A stretch of 8,187 nt of DNA, taken from assembly GCA_026417195.1 (NCBI GenBank), contig JAOADS010000097.1, positions 1 through 8,187 on the forward strand, written 5' to 3'. Within the stretch, counting starts at the first letter, position 1. The number at the start of each line of letters is the position of its first letter. A program made the translations under genes and the position numbers. Origin of the DNA: Ignavibacteria bacterium (lineage in GTDB: Bacteria > Bacteroidota > Ignavibacteria > Tepidaquicellales > OLB5). The notes under the pieces are model-generated. The model was not told the DNA's origin and did not search any database. It worked only from the letters and a program-made list of their open reading frames with translations. Shown piece by piece: positions 1 to 6,828 of this stretch.

Positions 1-2249
1 GAGCCGAGGGATTGTGTCCAGATCTGCAAACCGTTTATTCCAGACACTGCGTAAACTGAGCCTGCAAAGCCCTGTAACCCTACCAAATCGGGATAGTTAT
101 CATTATTTATATCCGGTATTCTCTTTACACTCCAGGCAGCACTGCTTAATGTATAGCTCCAGATATTCTGGCCTGAATTATCAAAACCTCTGAGAAAATA
201 AGGTCCGCCGTTATTACCTGTTCCTATTGCTCCACCGGCAGGAAGTGATTCAACATCATATGTAAAATTGTAAGGCTGTGTTACATTGAATATGACCTGA
301 CCGTTCAATCCGTTCACACATATAACTGCATGCCTGCCGGAAAAATTTGCATCGCCGCTTGCTGAGATCAACACGTCATTTCTTGAATCATTGTTATAAT
401 CTCTGTCAGTCCTGATTCCCATAATGTCTCCGTCTGATGTTGTGTTAGGATTTCCGTATTCCCAGATCTTTCGGCCATTTCTCCCCGAAAGTGCGTAAAC
501 CATTTCATTACCACCGGCACAGCCGATCACAACGTCATTTATTCCGTCTCCGTCAATATCATTTATTATCTGCATAGCATCTTCCCATTCAACTGGACCG
601 GTATTTATTGATCCGAAATGAGTGTTGAATTTCCACAAAGTGTCTGCACTCACGGATGCATTTCCGTTATAACAGATAGTCCAGTAATTCCCTGTACATA
701 CAATAAGGTCAGGTTTTCCGTCAGCATTGACGTCTGGTATCATTTTCATGCTCTTGGGCTGATAGTCCTGAAAAGACGTACGGGGATTAGCCGGAATGTT
801 TGATTCCCACATTATATCACCAAGTGAAGTCTGGGTGTTTACACCGGATCCTGAAAGCTGTATTGTAAGCTGGTTAACTGCATTGGTGTTAAAGACTGCT
901 GAATCCGAGAAAGAAGAGGTTGCGTTCGGATTGAACCATATTCTGAATGTTCTTGAAACCTGAGGATCAATTAGAACAGGAAACTGAACGTTAATTGTAT
1001 CAAACCTGAATCTCGGAGTGCTGAAATTAACTGAGTTAATAACTAATTGCTGATTTCCCTGATTTGTGATAGTGAAAGTTCCACCTGTGAGACAGTTTAT
1101 CCTCCTGTTTGGAAAAGTTAGTGAGGTGTGTGATGAAGCTATGTAAGGTCCGCTGTATATGCCTCTTCCTGAAAGTGTAACTATCTTTACCGGACTGCCG
1201 TTGTCGTTACTTGAAATTCTTAACTCCCCTGATATGGAATCATAAACATTAGGTGTAAAGCCTATGTTATAATTTTTTGTCTGTGAAGGAGCTATGGTAT
1301 CGGGTACAGTGTTCGGAGTTATGGAAAACCTTGGATCAGTTATAGTAAAAAGAGAGATTATCAGATTAGCTGTTCCCTGATTGATTATTGCAAGGTTTCG
1401 GTTTGCAGTAGTATTGATCAAGACGTTTCCGAAATTTATAGAATTGGGATTGGTGATGATTACAGGACTACCTGCACCCGTAAGCTGGTATTTATATAAA
1501 TTTCTGTATTGACCGACTGACCCTCCGATTCTGTATGCAATCAGATAAAGATGACTTCCATCCCACCATAGACCCCTTGGATCGCAGTCATTATCTGGAT
1601 CGGGAGCAGGGAATGAAAAAAGTGTGTCACCTGATGTTCTGCTGTATGCATATATTCTTTCCTCATCTCCCTGAAAGTTGTCGGTTACATACAGAATAGT
1701 ATCTCCCTTCAGAGTTATTCCCTGAACCTGTTTCCCTCTTAAGGGAATTGAATCCACAAACTGACGTGAGGTAAGATTAATTTTATATGCCCATGCAAAA
1801 GGATATGTGGGGAAGTCCGGATAGTAAATAGCAATCCACAGGTTATTTCCTTCAAGAGCTATGCCGCCGATGCCTATTGTTGTATTACCGTAAAGAGAAT
1901 TGATTCTAATAGTATCCAGTATTGTTCCAGAAGGACTTATTTTGATAACACGTGAATTAAGTGATGATGCATTTCTTGCAATCCAGAAACCATTTCCGTC
2001 CCACGCTAATCCCTGATTAAATGTAAAAGGAGTTGCGAGGCTGTCAAGAATAACTCCGTTTTTTGTAACCTTGTAAATCTTACCACCAGAAGATGATCCG
2101 ATCCTCAGCGTATCGTTTATTTCAGTAACTCCCCAAAAACCGTTATATGCAGTATTTGCCGGGAACGGGTAAACTCCTACAAGGTTCTGTGACTGGAGTT
2201 TGTAAAGGGAAACTCCAAAAATTAAAATCAAAAGGATTTTAAATTTCAT
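1..2249 (-). CDS. Large secreted beta-propeller / ASH-domain / FG-GAP repeat protein, C-terminus off the left edge (partial)
   Basis: The reverse strand is open from an ATG at 2249 to the window edge, giving 749 residues and no stop. Residues 1-20 look like a signal peptide: MKFK, a hydrophobic run, then LQSQ. Residues about 22-258 carry a repeated G-(I/L)-x-W-(D/E)-G-N-x-(F/L)-W-I-A pattern near 80, 129, 177 and 226, which suggests an NHL/SMP-30-like beta-propeller. Two Ig-like ASH ('choice-of-anchor D') domains follow at about 262-364 and 376-470; each has an N(Q)GTANL- or NQGNQQL-type strand and ends in LSGxG. From about 500 come FG-GAP/VCBS-type repeats with calcium-loop-like motifs: DVNADGKPD (506), DIDGDGIND (564), DRDYNNDSRND (615) and DINNDNYPD (713). 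Such proteins are exported and often carry a C-terminal type IX secretion sorting domain, which would lie outside this window. The specific role (adhesion, matrix or hydrolase scaffold) is unknown. No catalytic motif is visible. The start is chosen because the signal peptide begins there. Confidence 0.88.
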   Translation of the reverse strand, partial: MKFKILLILIFGVSLYKLQSQNLVGVYPFPANTAYNGFWGVTEINDTLRIGSSSGGKIYKVTKNGVILDSLATPFTFNQGLAWDGNGFWIARNASSLNSRVIKISPSGTILDTIRINSLYGNTTIGIGGIALEGNNLWIAIYYPDFPTYPFAWAYKINLTSRQFVDSIPLRGKQVQGITLKGDTILYVTDNFQGDEERIYAYSRTSGDTLFSFPAPDPDNDCDPRGLWWDGSHLYLIAYRIGGSVGQYRNLYKYQLTGAGSPVIITNPNSINFGNVLINTTANRNLAIINQGTANLIISLFTITDPRFSITPNTVPDTIAPSQTKNYNIGFTPNVYDSISGELRISSNDNGSPVKIVTLSGRGIYSGPYIASSHTSLTFPNRRINCLTGGTFTITNQGNQQLVINSVNFSTPRFRFDTINVQFPVLIDPQVSRTFRIWFNPNATSSFSDSAVFNTNAVNQLTIQLSGSGVNTQTSLGDIMWESNIPANPRTSFQDYQPKSMKMIPDVNADGKPDLIVCTGNYWTICYNGNASVSADTLWKFNTHFGSINTGPVEWEDAMQIINDIDGDGINDVVIGCAGGNEMVYALSGRNGRKIWEYGNPNTTSDGDIMGIRTDRDYNNDSRNDVLISASGDANFSGRHAVICVNGLNGQVIFNVTQPYNFTYDVESLPAGGAIGTGNNGGPYFLRGFDNSGQNIWSYTLSSAAWSVKRIPDINNDNYPDLVGLQGFAGSVYAVSGINGLQIWTQSLG

Positions 2250-2265
2250 ATTGATGACATATTAA

Positions 2266-2278
2266 ATTATTCAATAAT
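2266..2278. repeat. Short perfect palindrome ATTATT-C-AATAAT
   Basis: A 6-bp inverted repeat with a one-base centre lies 17-29 bp upstream of the ATG of the leftward secreted-protein gene. The same half-sites recur, spaced further apart, at 2329-2334 and 2344-2349. It could be an operator-like site. Palindromes this short and made only of A and T arise easily by chance in DNA of this composition, so a function is not established. Confidence 0.25.
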
Positions 2279-2360
2279 GCCAATTTTTTATGTGTATGAA
2301 AATGCAAAAAATTCCTAAACAGACCTAAATTATTACACAGAAAAATAATCCTTCATAATC

Positions 2361-2368
2361 TATCTTTG
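2361..2368 (+). promoter_or_regulatory. Candidate Bacteroidota-type -7 promoter element (TATCTTTG)
   Basis: TATCTTTG matches the TAnnTTTG consensus of the primary sigma factor of Bacteroidota exactly. It lies 45 bp before the ATG of the aldehyde dehydrogenase gene, which would give a leader of roughly 35-40 bases. I found no clear TTG/TTTG -33 element about 20 bp upstream, so this is a half-matching promoter. It would drive the four-gene rightward operon. Confidence 0.45.
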
Positions 2369-2413
2369 CATGGTTTATCTGTAGTTAATTAAATTTCATT
2401 ATTTAAAAAAGAG

Positions 2414-3919
2414 ATGAAATATAATAATCTGATTAACGGGCAATGGGTTAAACCATCATCGGAACTATATATTGAAAACAAAAATCCAGCTAACAGAGAA
2501 GATCTCATAGGACTTTTCCCTTCATCAACTTCAGATGATGTTGATAAAGCGGTGAATGCAGCCAGACAAGCATTTGAAAAATGGAGACTTGTTCCGGCAC
2601 CACGAAGAGGTGACATTCTTAAGTTAGTTGGTGATAAACTATTATCACGTAAGGATGAAATTGCATTTGAGATGACACGTGAAATGGGAAAAGTGTTTGC
2701 TGAAACAAAGGGTGATGTTCAGGAAGGTATTGATACTGCTTACTACGCAGCATCTGAGGGGAGAAGACTTTTCGGGCATAATGCACCAAGTGAATTGCCA
2801 AATAAAATGAATCTCAGTTTCAGGGTCCCTGTTGGTGTGGGAGGCTTTATAACTCCATGGAACTTCCCTATGGCAATACCTACGTGGAAACTTTTTCCGG
2901 CTCTTGTGTGTGGTAATACCTGTGTGTTTAAACCAGCTGAACTTACTCCTAAAACCGCCCACACGCTTGTGGAAATTATAGATGAGTCAATGCGTGAGGT
3001 TCTCGGTAGAGACTACATCCCCGGTGTGATAAATCTTGTTCATGGCAAGGGAAGTGTGGTAGGAGAAGCTATTACAGGTCATTCTGATATTGATCTGATT
3101 TCATTTACAGGTTCAACTGCCGTTGGTAAACGTATTAATCAGGTTGCAGGTGCTTCTCTTAAAAGGGTATCTCTTGAACTTGGTGGTAAAAATGCTCAGA
3201 TTGTTATGGATGACGCTAATCTGGAACTTGCTCTTGATGCTGTGATCTGGGGTGCATTCGGTACAACAGGTCAGAGATGCACTGCAACTTCAAGACTGAT
3301 ACTTCATGAGAAAATACATGATGAATTTCTGAATATGCTTACCGAAAGGGTTCAGAAACTGAGATTAGGTTATGGTAATGATAAAAACGTAGATGTAGGA
3401 CCTCTGGTAAGTGAGGAACAAAGAAATAATGTTCATAAATACGTGAAGATAGGAATTGAAGAAGACAGGGCAGAACTTGTTACAGGTGGTGAGTTTGCTG
3501 AAGACGGGGATTTATCCAAAGGCTGGTTCTACAAGCCTACCATATTTAAGAATGTCAGGCCGGATATGCGTATAGCGCAGGAAGAAATTTTCGGTCCTGT
3601 GCTTGCTGTAATTAAAACCTCTTCACTTGATGAGGCGATAAGTATCTTAAACGGAACAAGATATGGTTTGTCATCATCTGTTTTTACTAATAATGTTAAT
3701 GATGCTTTCCGTGCCATCAGAGATATAAAGGCTGGAATAACCTACATAAACGGAGCAACGATCGGAGCTGAAGCCCATATGCCTTTTGGTGGTGTTAAGG
3801 AGACAGGTAATGGTCACAGGGAAGGAGGCTGGACAGTTTATGATTTCTATACAGAATGGAAGGCTGTATATATAGATTATTCCGGTAAACTACAAAGAGC
3901 TCAGATTGATAACTACTAA
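2414..3919 (+). CDS. NAD(P)+-dependent aldehyde dehydrogenase
   Basis: This 501-residue protein has the full length of the ALDH superfamily and oxidises an aldehyde to a carboxylic acid in the cytoplasm. The catalytic set is complete: Asn150 in PWNFP (oxyanion), Glu255 in LELGGKN (general base), and Cys289 in GQRCTA (nucleophile). The cofactor site is also visible: Lys173 and Glu176 in FKPAE, FTGSTAVGK at 231-239, and Glu391 and Phe393 in EEIFGPV. Glu176 favours NAD+ over NADP+, by analogy with other ALDHs. The C-terminal AHMPFGGVKETGNGHREGG region recalls the ALDH7 / 2,5-dioxovalerate dehydrogenase / 'AldH-CAJ73105' groups, from memory. The substrate cannot be read from sequence; semialdehydes of lysine, proline or sugar-acid breakdown are candidates. 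The start follows an A-rich leader and fits the usual N-terminal LINGQW strand. It is the first gene of the presumed operon, with a TATCTTTG element upstream. Confidence 0.93.
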   Translation: MKYNNLINGQWVKPSSELYIENKNPANREDLIGLFPSSTSDDVDKAVNAARQAFEKWRLVPAPRRGDILKLVGDKLLSRKDEIAFEMTREMGKVFAETKGDVQEGIDTAYYAASEGRRLFGHNAPSELPNKMNLSFRVPVGVGGFITPWNFPMAIPTWKLFPALVCGNTCVFKPAELTPKTAHTLVEIIDESMREVLGRDYIPGVINLVHGKGSVVGEAITGHSDIDLISFTGSTAVGKRINQVAGASLKRVSLELGGKNAQIVMDDANLELALDAVIWGAFGTTGQRCTATSRLILHEKIHDEFLNMLTERVQKLRLGYGNDKNVDVGPLVSEEQRNNVHKYVKIGIEEDRAELVTGGEFAEDGDLSKGWFYKPTIFKNVRPDMRIAQEEIFGPVLAVIKTSSLDEAISILNGTRYGLSSSVFTNNVNDAFRAIRDIKAGITYINGATIGAEAHMPFGGVKETGNGHREGGWTVYDFYTEWKAVYIDYSGKLQRAQIDNY

Positions 3920-3942
3920 CTGAAATTAATTTCTAAAAGCTA

Positions 3943-5823
3943 ATGAATTACGACAACAGAATTTACAAAAAAGGGACCTTGATATATTTCTCAGCTTTTT
4001 TTATTAACATAGTTCTTTCAGTGTTTTTCATAATGGCTTCAGGATTTGTATCCAAAGAAGCTTTAAGAAATTTTGAGGAAGTATCAGAGGAATCAAAGGG
4101 TAAGGGTTTTTATTTAATTGAGAAGTTGAGCGGACTATTCGGTGACGATGCAGCGGGTGATGTCAGGGTTGATACACCGGAGGCACTGGCACATTTTGAA
4201 TTATATGATGCATTGAACTACGATATAGAATTATCTTTTGATCTTAATCAACGTTTATTAAACGGAGTAGTTTATGCGAGACTTCAGCCGAATACTGATA
4301 CCCTGAGAACAATATATCTCAATCTTTACGATAATATGAAGGTTAGCGAACTGAAGATGGGTAATCTCATTAGGACAGGTATTGACTACACAAGAAACTT
4401 CAGGTCAATGCCAATGGAGGATGTTACATATTCACAGGCAAATAATTATTTAACCGTGAGATTATCCGAGTCTCAGGTTCCGATGAAAGGAGATATAATT
4501 GTTCTTAAAATTGTTTATTCAGGTAAGCCTCTGAAGAAAGGTTTTGATTCATTTTCATTTAAGGAGATATATGGCAACCTTTACATTTACACCTTAAGTG
4601 AACCAAACTGGGGACCTGTATGGTGGCCCTCAAAGGATTTTCCGGATGACAAGGCGTTGGTGAACATGAGTCTTAGAGTACCTACGGGCTGGTGGGGTAT
4701 ATCAAACGGAGTGCTTAAAGATACACTTAATAACGGTGACGGGACTACTACATTTAACTGGGAGTCTAATTATCCAATAGCTACCTATCTCGTAAGTATA
4801 GTATGCGGGAAAATGAATTACTGGTCAGATACTTACACTTCTCTTGACGGGAAAAAACAGATGCCTATAATGTATTTCGCTTTTCCCAAGAATTTTAACA
4901 ATGCGAAATTTGACTGGGAAAGAACACCTGAGATGATAAAATTATATTCTGAGTTATTCGGTGAATATCCGTTCATCAATGAGAAATACGGTATGGCTGA
5001 GTTTGGCTGGACAAGTGGTGCAATGGAACATCAGACAATATCATCTATGGGATATTTACTTCAGACAGGTGATAAGAGATATGAAAATGTCGTTGCTCAT
5101 GAACTTGCGCATCACTGGTGGGGGAATGCTGTTACGCTGAAAGACTGGAAAAATATATGGCTCAATGAAGGGTTTGCAACATATTCAGAAGCATTATGGG
5201 AAGAATATCAGAAAGGTAGGAAAGCTTACCTTGATTATATGAAAGGTAAGGATTTCGGATATTTTTCAGGGACTATTTACGCTCCCAAAGGTTTTATAGA
5301 TAATTTTGCTGTATATGCTACTGTTTATCAGAAAGGCAGCTGGGTTCTGCATATGCTGAGGGGCGTTATGGGAGATGAGAAATTTTTCGGTGCTATAAGA
5401 GCTTACTATGAAAGACATAAATACAAAAACGCAGAGACATCACAGCTTGTTGAGATATGTGAGGAGTTTTACGGTTCAAAACTGGACTGGTTTTTTGATC
5501 AGTGGGTCTATAAAGGGACTGGCAGACCGCGTTATGAATATTCGTGGAAGAAGGAGGAATTTCAGGATCAGAAAGGTTCAGGTAACTACACAGTGAGGGT
5601 GAGAATCAAACAGGTTCAGAAAGATGATGATTTTCCTGTTTATAAAATGCCTTTGAAAATTTCAGTTTCAACTAAATTCGGAGAACAGGAATTTACTGTT
5701 TTCAATGATCAGAGAGACCAGACCTTTCAGTTTGTAACAGATTCTGAGCCCACAGATGTTTATTTAGACAAAGAAGGCTGGATATTAAAGAAAGCAGCAA
5801 AGGGATCCTATGAGGAGCAATGA
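3943..5823 (+). CDS. M1-family zinc metallopeptidase (aminopeptidase), membrane-anchored or exported
   Basis: This 626-residue M1 (gluzincin) peptidase should remove N-terminal amino acids from peptides. The zinc site is intact: HELAH with His386, Glu387 and His390, then Glu409 in WLNEGFATY after the usual 18-residue spacing. The exopeptidase motif is GAMEH (359-363) in place of the classical GxMEN. Tyr462 in VYQKG is the expected transition-state tyrosine. A hydrophobic stretch at about 13-34, after a short basic start (NRIYKK), is a signal peptide or signal anchor, so the enzyme should act in the periplasm or at the cell surface. Residues about 85-290 form the N-terminal beta domain, including the WWPSKDFPDDKA segment; 290-525 form the catalytic domain; and 530-615 form a final beta-sandwich. 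There is no C-terminal ARM-repeat domain and no obvious type IX sorting tail. The gene sits 23 bp after the dehydrogenase. Its stop codon overlaps the next start as ATGA, which suggests translational coupling. Confidence 0.94.
   Translation: MNYDNRIYKKGTLIYFSAFFINIVLSVFFIMASGFVSKEALRNFEEVSEESKGKGFYLIEKLSGLFGDDAAGDVRVDTPEALAHFELYDALNYDIELSFDLNQRLLNGVVYARLQPNTDTLRTIYLNLYDNMKVSELKMGNLIRTGIDYTRNFRSMPMEDVTYSQANNYLTVRLSESQVPMKGDIIVLKIVYSGKPLKKGFDSFSFKEIYGNLYIYTLSEPNWGPVWWPSKDFPDDKALVNMSLRVPTGWWGISNGVLKDTLNNGDGTTTFNWESNYPIATYLVSIVCGKMNYWSDTYTSLDGKKQMPIMYFAFPKNFNNAKFDWERTPEMIKLYSELFGEYPFINEKYGMAEFGWTSGAMEHQTISSMGYLLQTGDKRYENVVAHELAHHWWGNAVTLKDWKNIWLNEGFATYSEALWEEYQKGRKAYLDYMKGKDFGYFSGTIYAPKGFIDNFAVYATVYQKGSWVLHMLRGVMGDEKFFGAIRAYYERHKYKNAETSQLVEICEEFYGSKLDWFFDQWVYKGTGRPRYEYSWKKEEFQDQKGSGNYTVRVRIKQVQKDDDFPVYKMPLKISVSTKFGEQEFTVFNDQRDQTFQFVTDSEPTDVYLDKEGWILKKAAKGSYEEQ
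5812..5817 (+). promoter_or_regulatory. Shine-Dalgarno-like GAGGAG inside the end of the M1 gene
   Basis: GAGGAG ends two bases before the ATG at 5820. It is the only clear purine-rich Shine-Dalgarno-like sequence before any start in this window. The spacing is shorter than optimal, but together with the ATGA stop/start overlap it supports this start for the kinase gene and points to translational coupling to the peptidase gene. Confidence 0.5.
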
Positions 5824-6818
5824 CCTCTGATTTGTCAGTTCTTTCTGAACTGAGTAAGAAGTTTTCTGGAGTTACGGTTTCAGAAATTTATCCTCTGAAG
5901 TCTCACGGTTCAGACAGGAGAATTTTCAGGATTTATTTATCTGACGAAAATACCTTGATAGGTATTGCAAATGACAATATTGCTGAAAATAAAGCTTTTA
6001 TTGGTTTTGCTGATCACTTCAAAAGACATGGAATGAATGTTCCTGAAATCTTTTCTGTCTCAGAAGATCTGAAGCATTACCTTCTTGAAGATTTAGGAGA
6101 CATTACCCTGTTGAATGAGGTATCTAAGGGTTTCGACAAAAACAAAATTACTTTATATAAAGAGGCAATTGATAATCTTATAAAATTTCAGATTGAGGCT
6201 TCTAGCGACATTAATTATTCACTTTGCTATCAGTTTAGGGAGTTTGGTGAAGATAATATGAGATTTGATTTAAACTATTTCAGGACATCATTTCTAGATA
6301 ATTATAGGATTAACTATAATGATGAATTGCTTGAAATGGATTTCAGAACCCTTATAGATATACTAATGAATTACAGACGAGATTATTTTCTTTACAGGGA
6401 TTTTCAGTCAAGGAATATAATGATTAAAGACGATTCTCTTTACTTTATAGATTTTCAGTCCGGAAGAAAAGGGGCATTACTTTACGATATCGCTTCACTT
6501 CTTTATGATTCAAAAGCTAATATACCTCAGTATATCAGGGAAGAATTACTGGAATATTATTTCAATAAGGTGTCAGAAGTTACATCTCTTGATATAAATA
6601 CTTATCGTTATGGTTTCTGGTATTTTGTCTTAGTAAGAATCCTTCAGGCTATGGGTGCATACGGATATCTGGGTTTCATTAAAGGTAAAAGAGAATTTCT
6701 TGAAAGCGTGCATCCGGCTTTGCTTAACGTCAGGTTTGTTCTTTCAGAGAAAATTAAAAGTCCAGAACTTAAATATCTGGAAACTTTATTTAATGAAAAA
6801 AGTTTTCATCTGAATTAA
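5820..6818 (+). CDS. APH-fold phosphotransferase, AmgK / COG3178-like sugar kinase
   Basis: This 332-residue cytoplasmic protein has the aminoglycoside phosphotransferase / choline kinase fold. The N-lobe (about 18-105) has a glycine-poor nucleotide loop (SHGSDRRIFRI), the segment ENKAF (57-61) with a probable helix-C glutamate, and the hinge-like LLEDLGD (88-94). The C-lobe has the catalytic loop YRDFQSRNIM, with Asp194 and Asn199, and the metal-binding IDFQ with Asp211, followed by LLYDIASLLYD. This pattern is that of COG3178, which includes AmgK, the anomeric kinase for N-acetylmuramate and N-acetylglucosamine in peptidoglycan recycling. No lysine stands at the usual beta-3 position (LIGIAND), which I believe is common in this subgroup. 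AmgK normally works with the nucleotidyltransferase MurU, and no such gene is beside it here, so the substrate is open. It starts inside the M1 stop codon (ATGA), and the hydrolase follows after 10 bp. Antibiotic resistance is not implied. Confidence 0.85.
   Translation: MTSDLSVLSELSKKFSGVTVSEIYPLKSHGSDRRIFRIYLSDENTLIGIANDNIAENKAFIGFADHFKRHGMNVPEIFSVSEDLKHYLLEDLGDITLLNEVSKGFDKNKITLYKEAIDNLIKFQIEASSDINYSLCYQFREFGEDNMRFDLNYFRTSFLDNYRINYNDELLEMDFRTLIDILMNYRRDYFLYRDFQSRNIMIKDDSLYFIDFQSGRKGALLYDIASLLYDSKANIPQYIREELLEYYFNKVSEVTSLDINTYRYGFWYFVLVRILQAMGAYGYLGFIKGKREFLESVHPALLNVRFVLSEKIKSPELKYLETLFNEKSFHLN
6793..6809 (+). repeat. Inverted repeat (7-bp stem, 3-base loop) at the end of the kinase gene
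   Basis: ATGAAAA and TTTTCAT form a perfect 7-bp stem around the loop AAG, within the last codons of the kinase gene (residues 325-330). An AT-rich stretch follows rather than a clean U-tract. The stem has only two G-C pairs and is too weak for a standard intrinsic terminator. A role in mRNA processing or in exposing the next start is possible but unproven. Confidence 0.3.
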
Positions 6819-6828
6819 ATTTTATTCT

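Larger units (their letters stand above)
2250..2413. promoter_or_regulatory. Divergent intergenic region
   Basis: These 164 very AT-rich bases separate the leftward secreted-protein gene from the rightward aldehyde dehydrogenase operon, so they should hold both promoters. A TAnnTTTG element faces right at 2361-2368. For the leftward gene I found no convincing element. Neither start has a well-spaced Shine-Dalgarno sequence: the leftward leader is A/T-rich, and the rightward one is an A-run plus GAG directly abutting the ATG. Such leaders are usual in Bacteroidota. No structured RNA or riboswitch was recognised. Confidence 0.6.

Noticed and set aside
618..803. Open frame on the plus strand inside the secreted-protein region
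   Set aside because: It is antisense to a continuous, clearly coding minus-strand frame with calcium-loop repeats, and it has no recognisable protein features.
2389..2964. Several minus-strand open frames opposite the aldehyde dehydrogenase gene
   Set aside because: They are shadows of a gene with all ALDH catalytic motifs; their translations show no family motifs.
5408..5596. Plus-strand open frame inside the M1 gene
   Set aside because: It is in a different frame within the conserved peptidase coding sequence and shows no motif of its own.
5820..6818. Aminoglycoside resistance gene
   Set aside because: The fold is shared, but the catalytic loop and the IDFQ-LLYDIASLL pattern match the AmgK / COG3178 group, and there is no mobile-element context.
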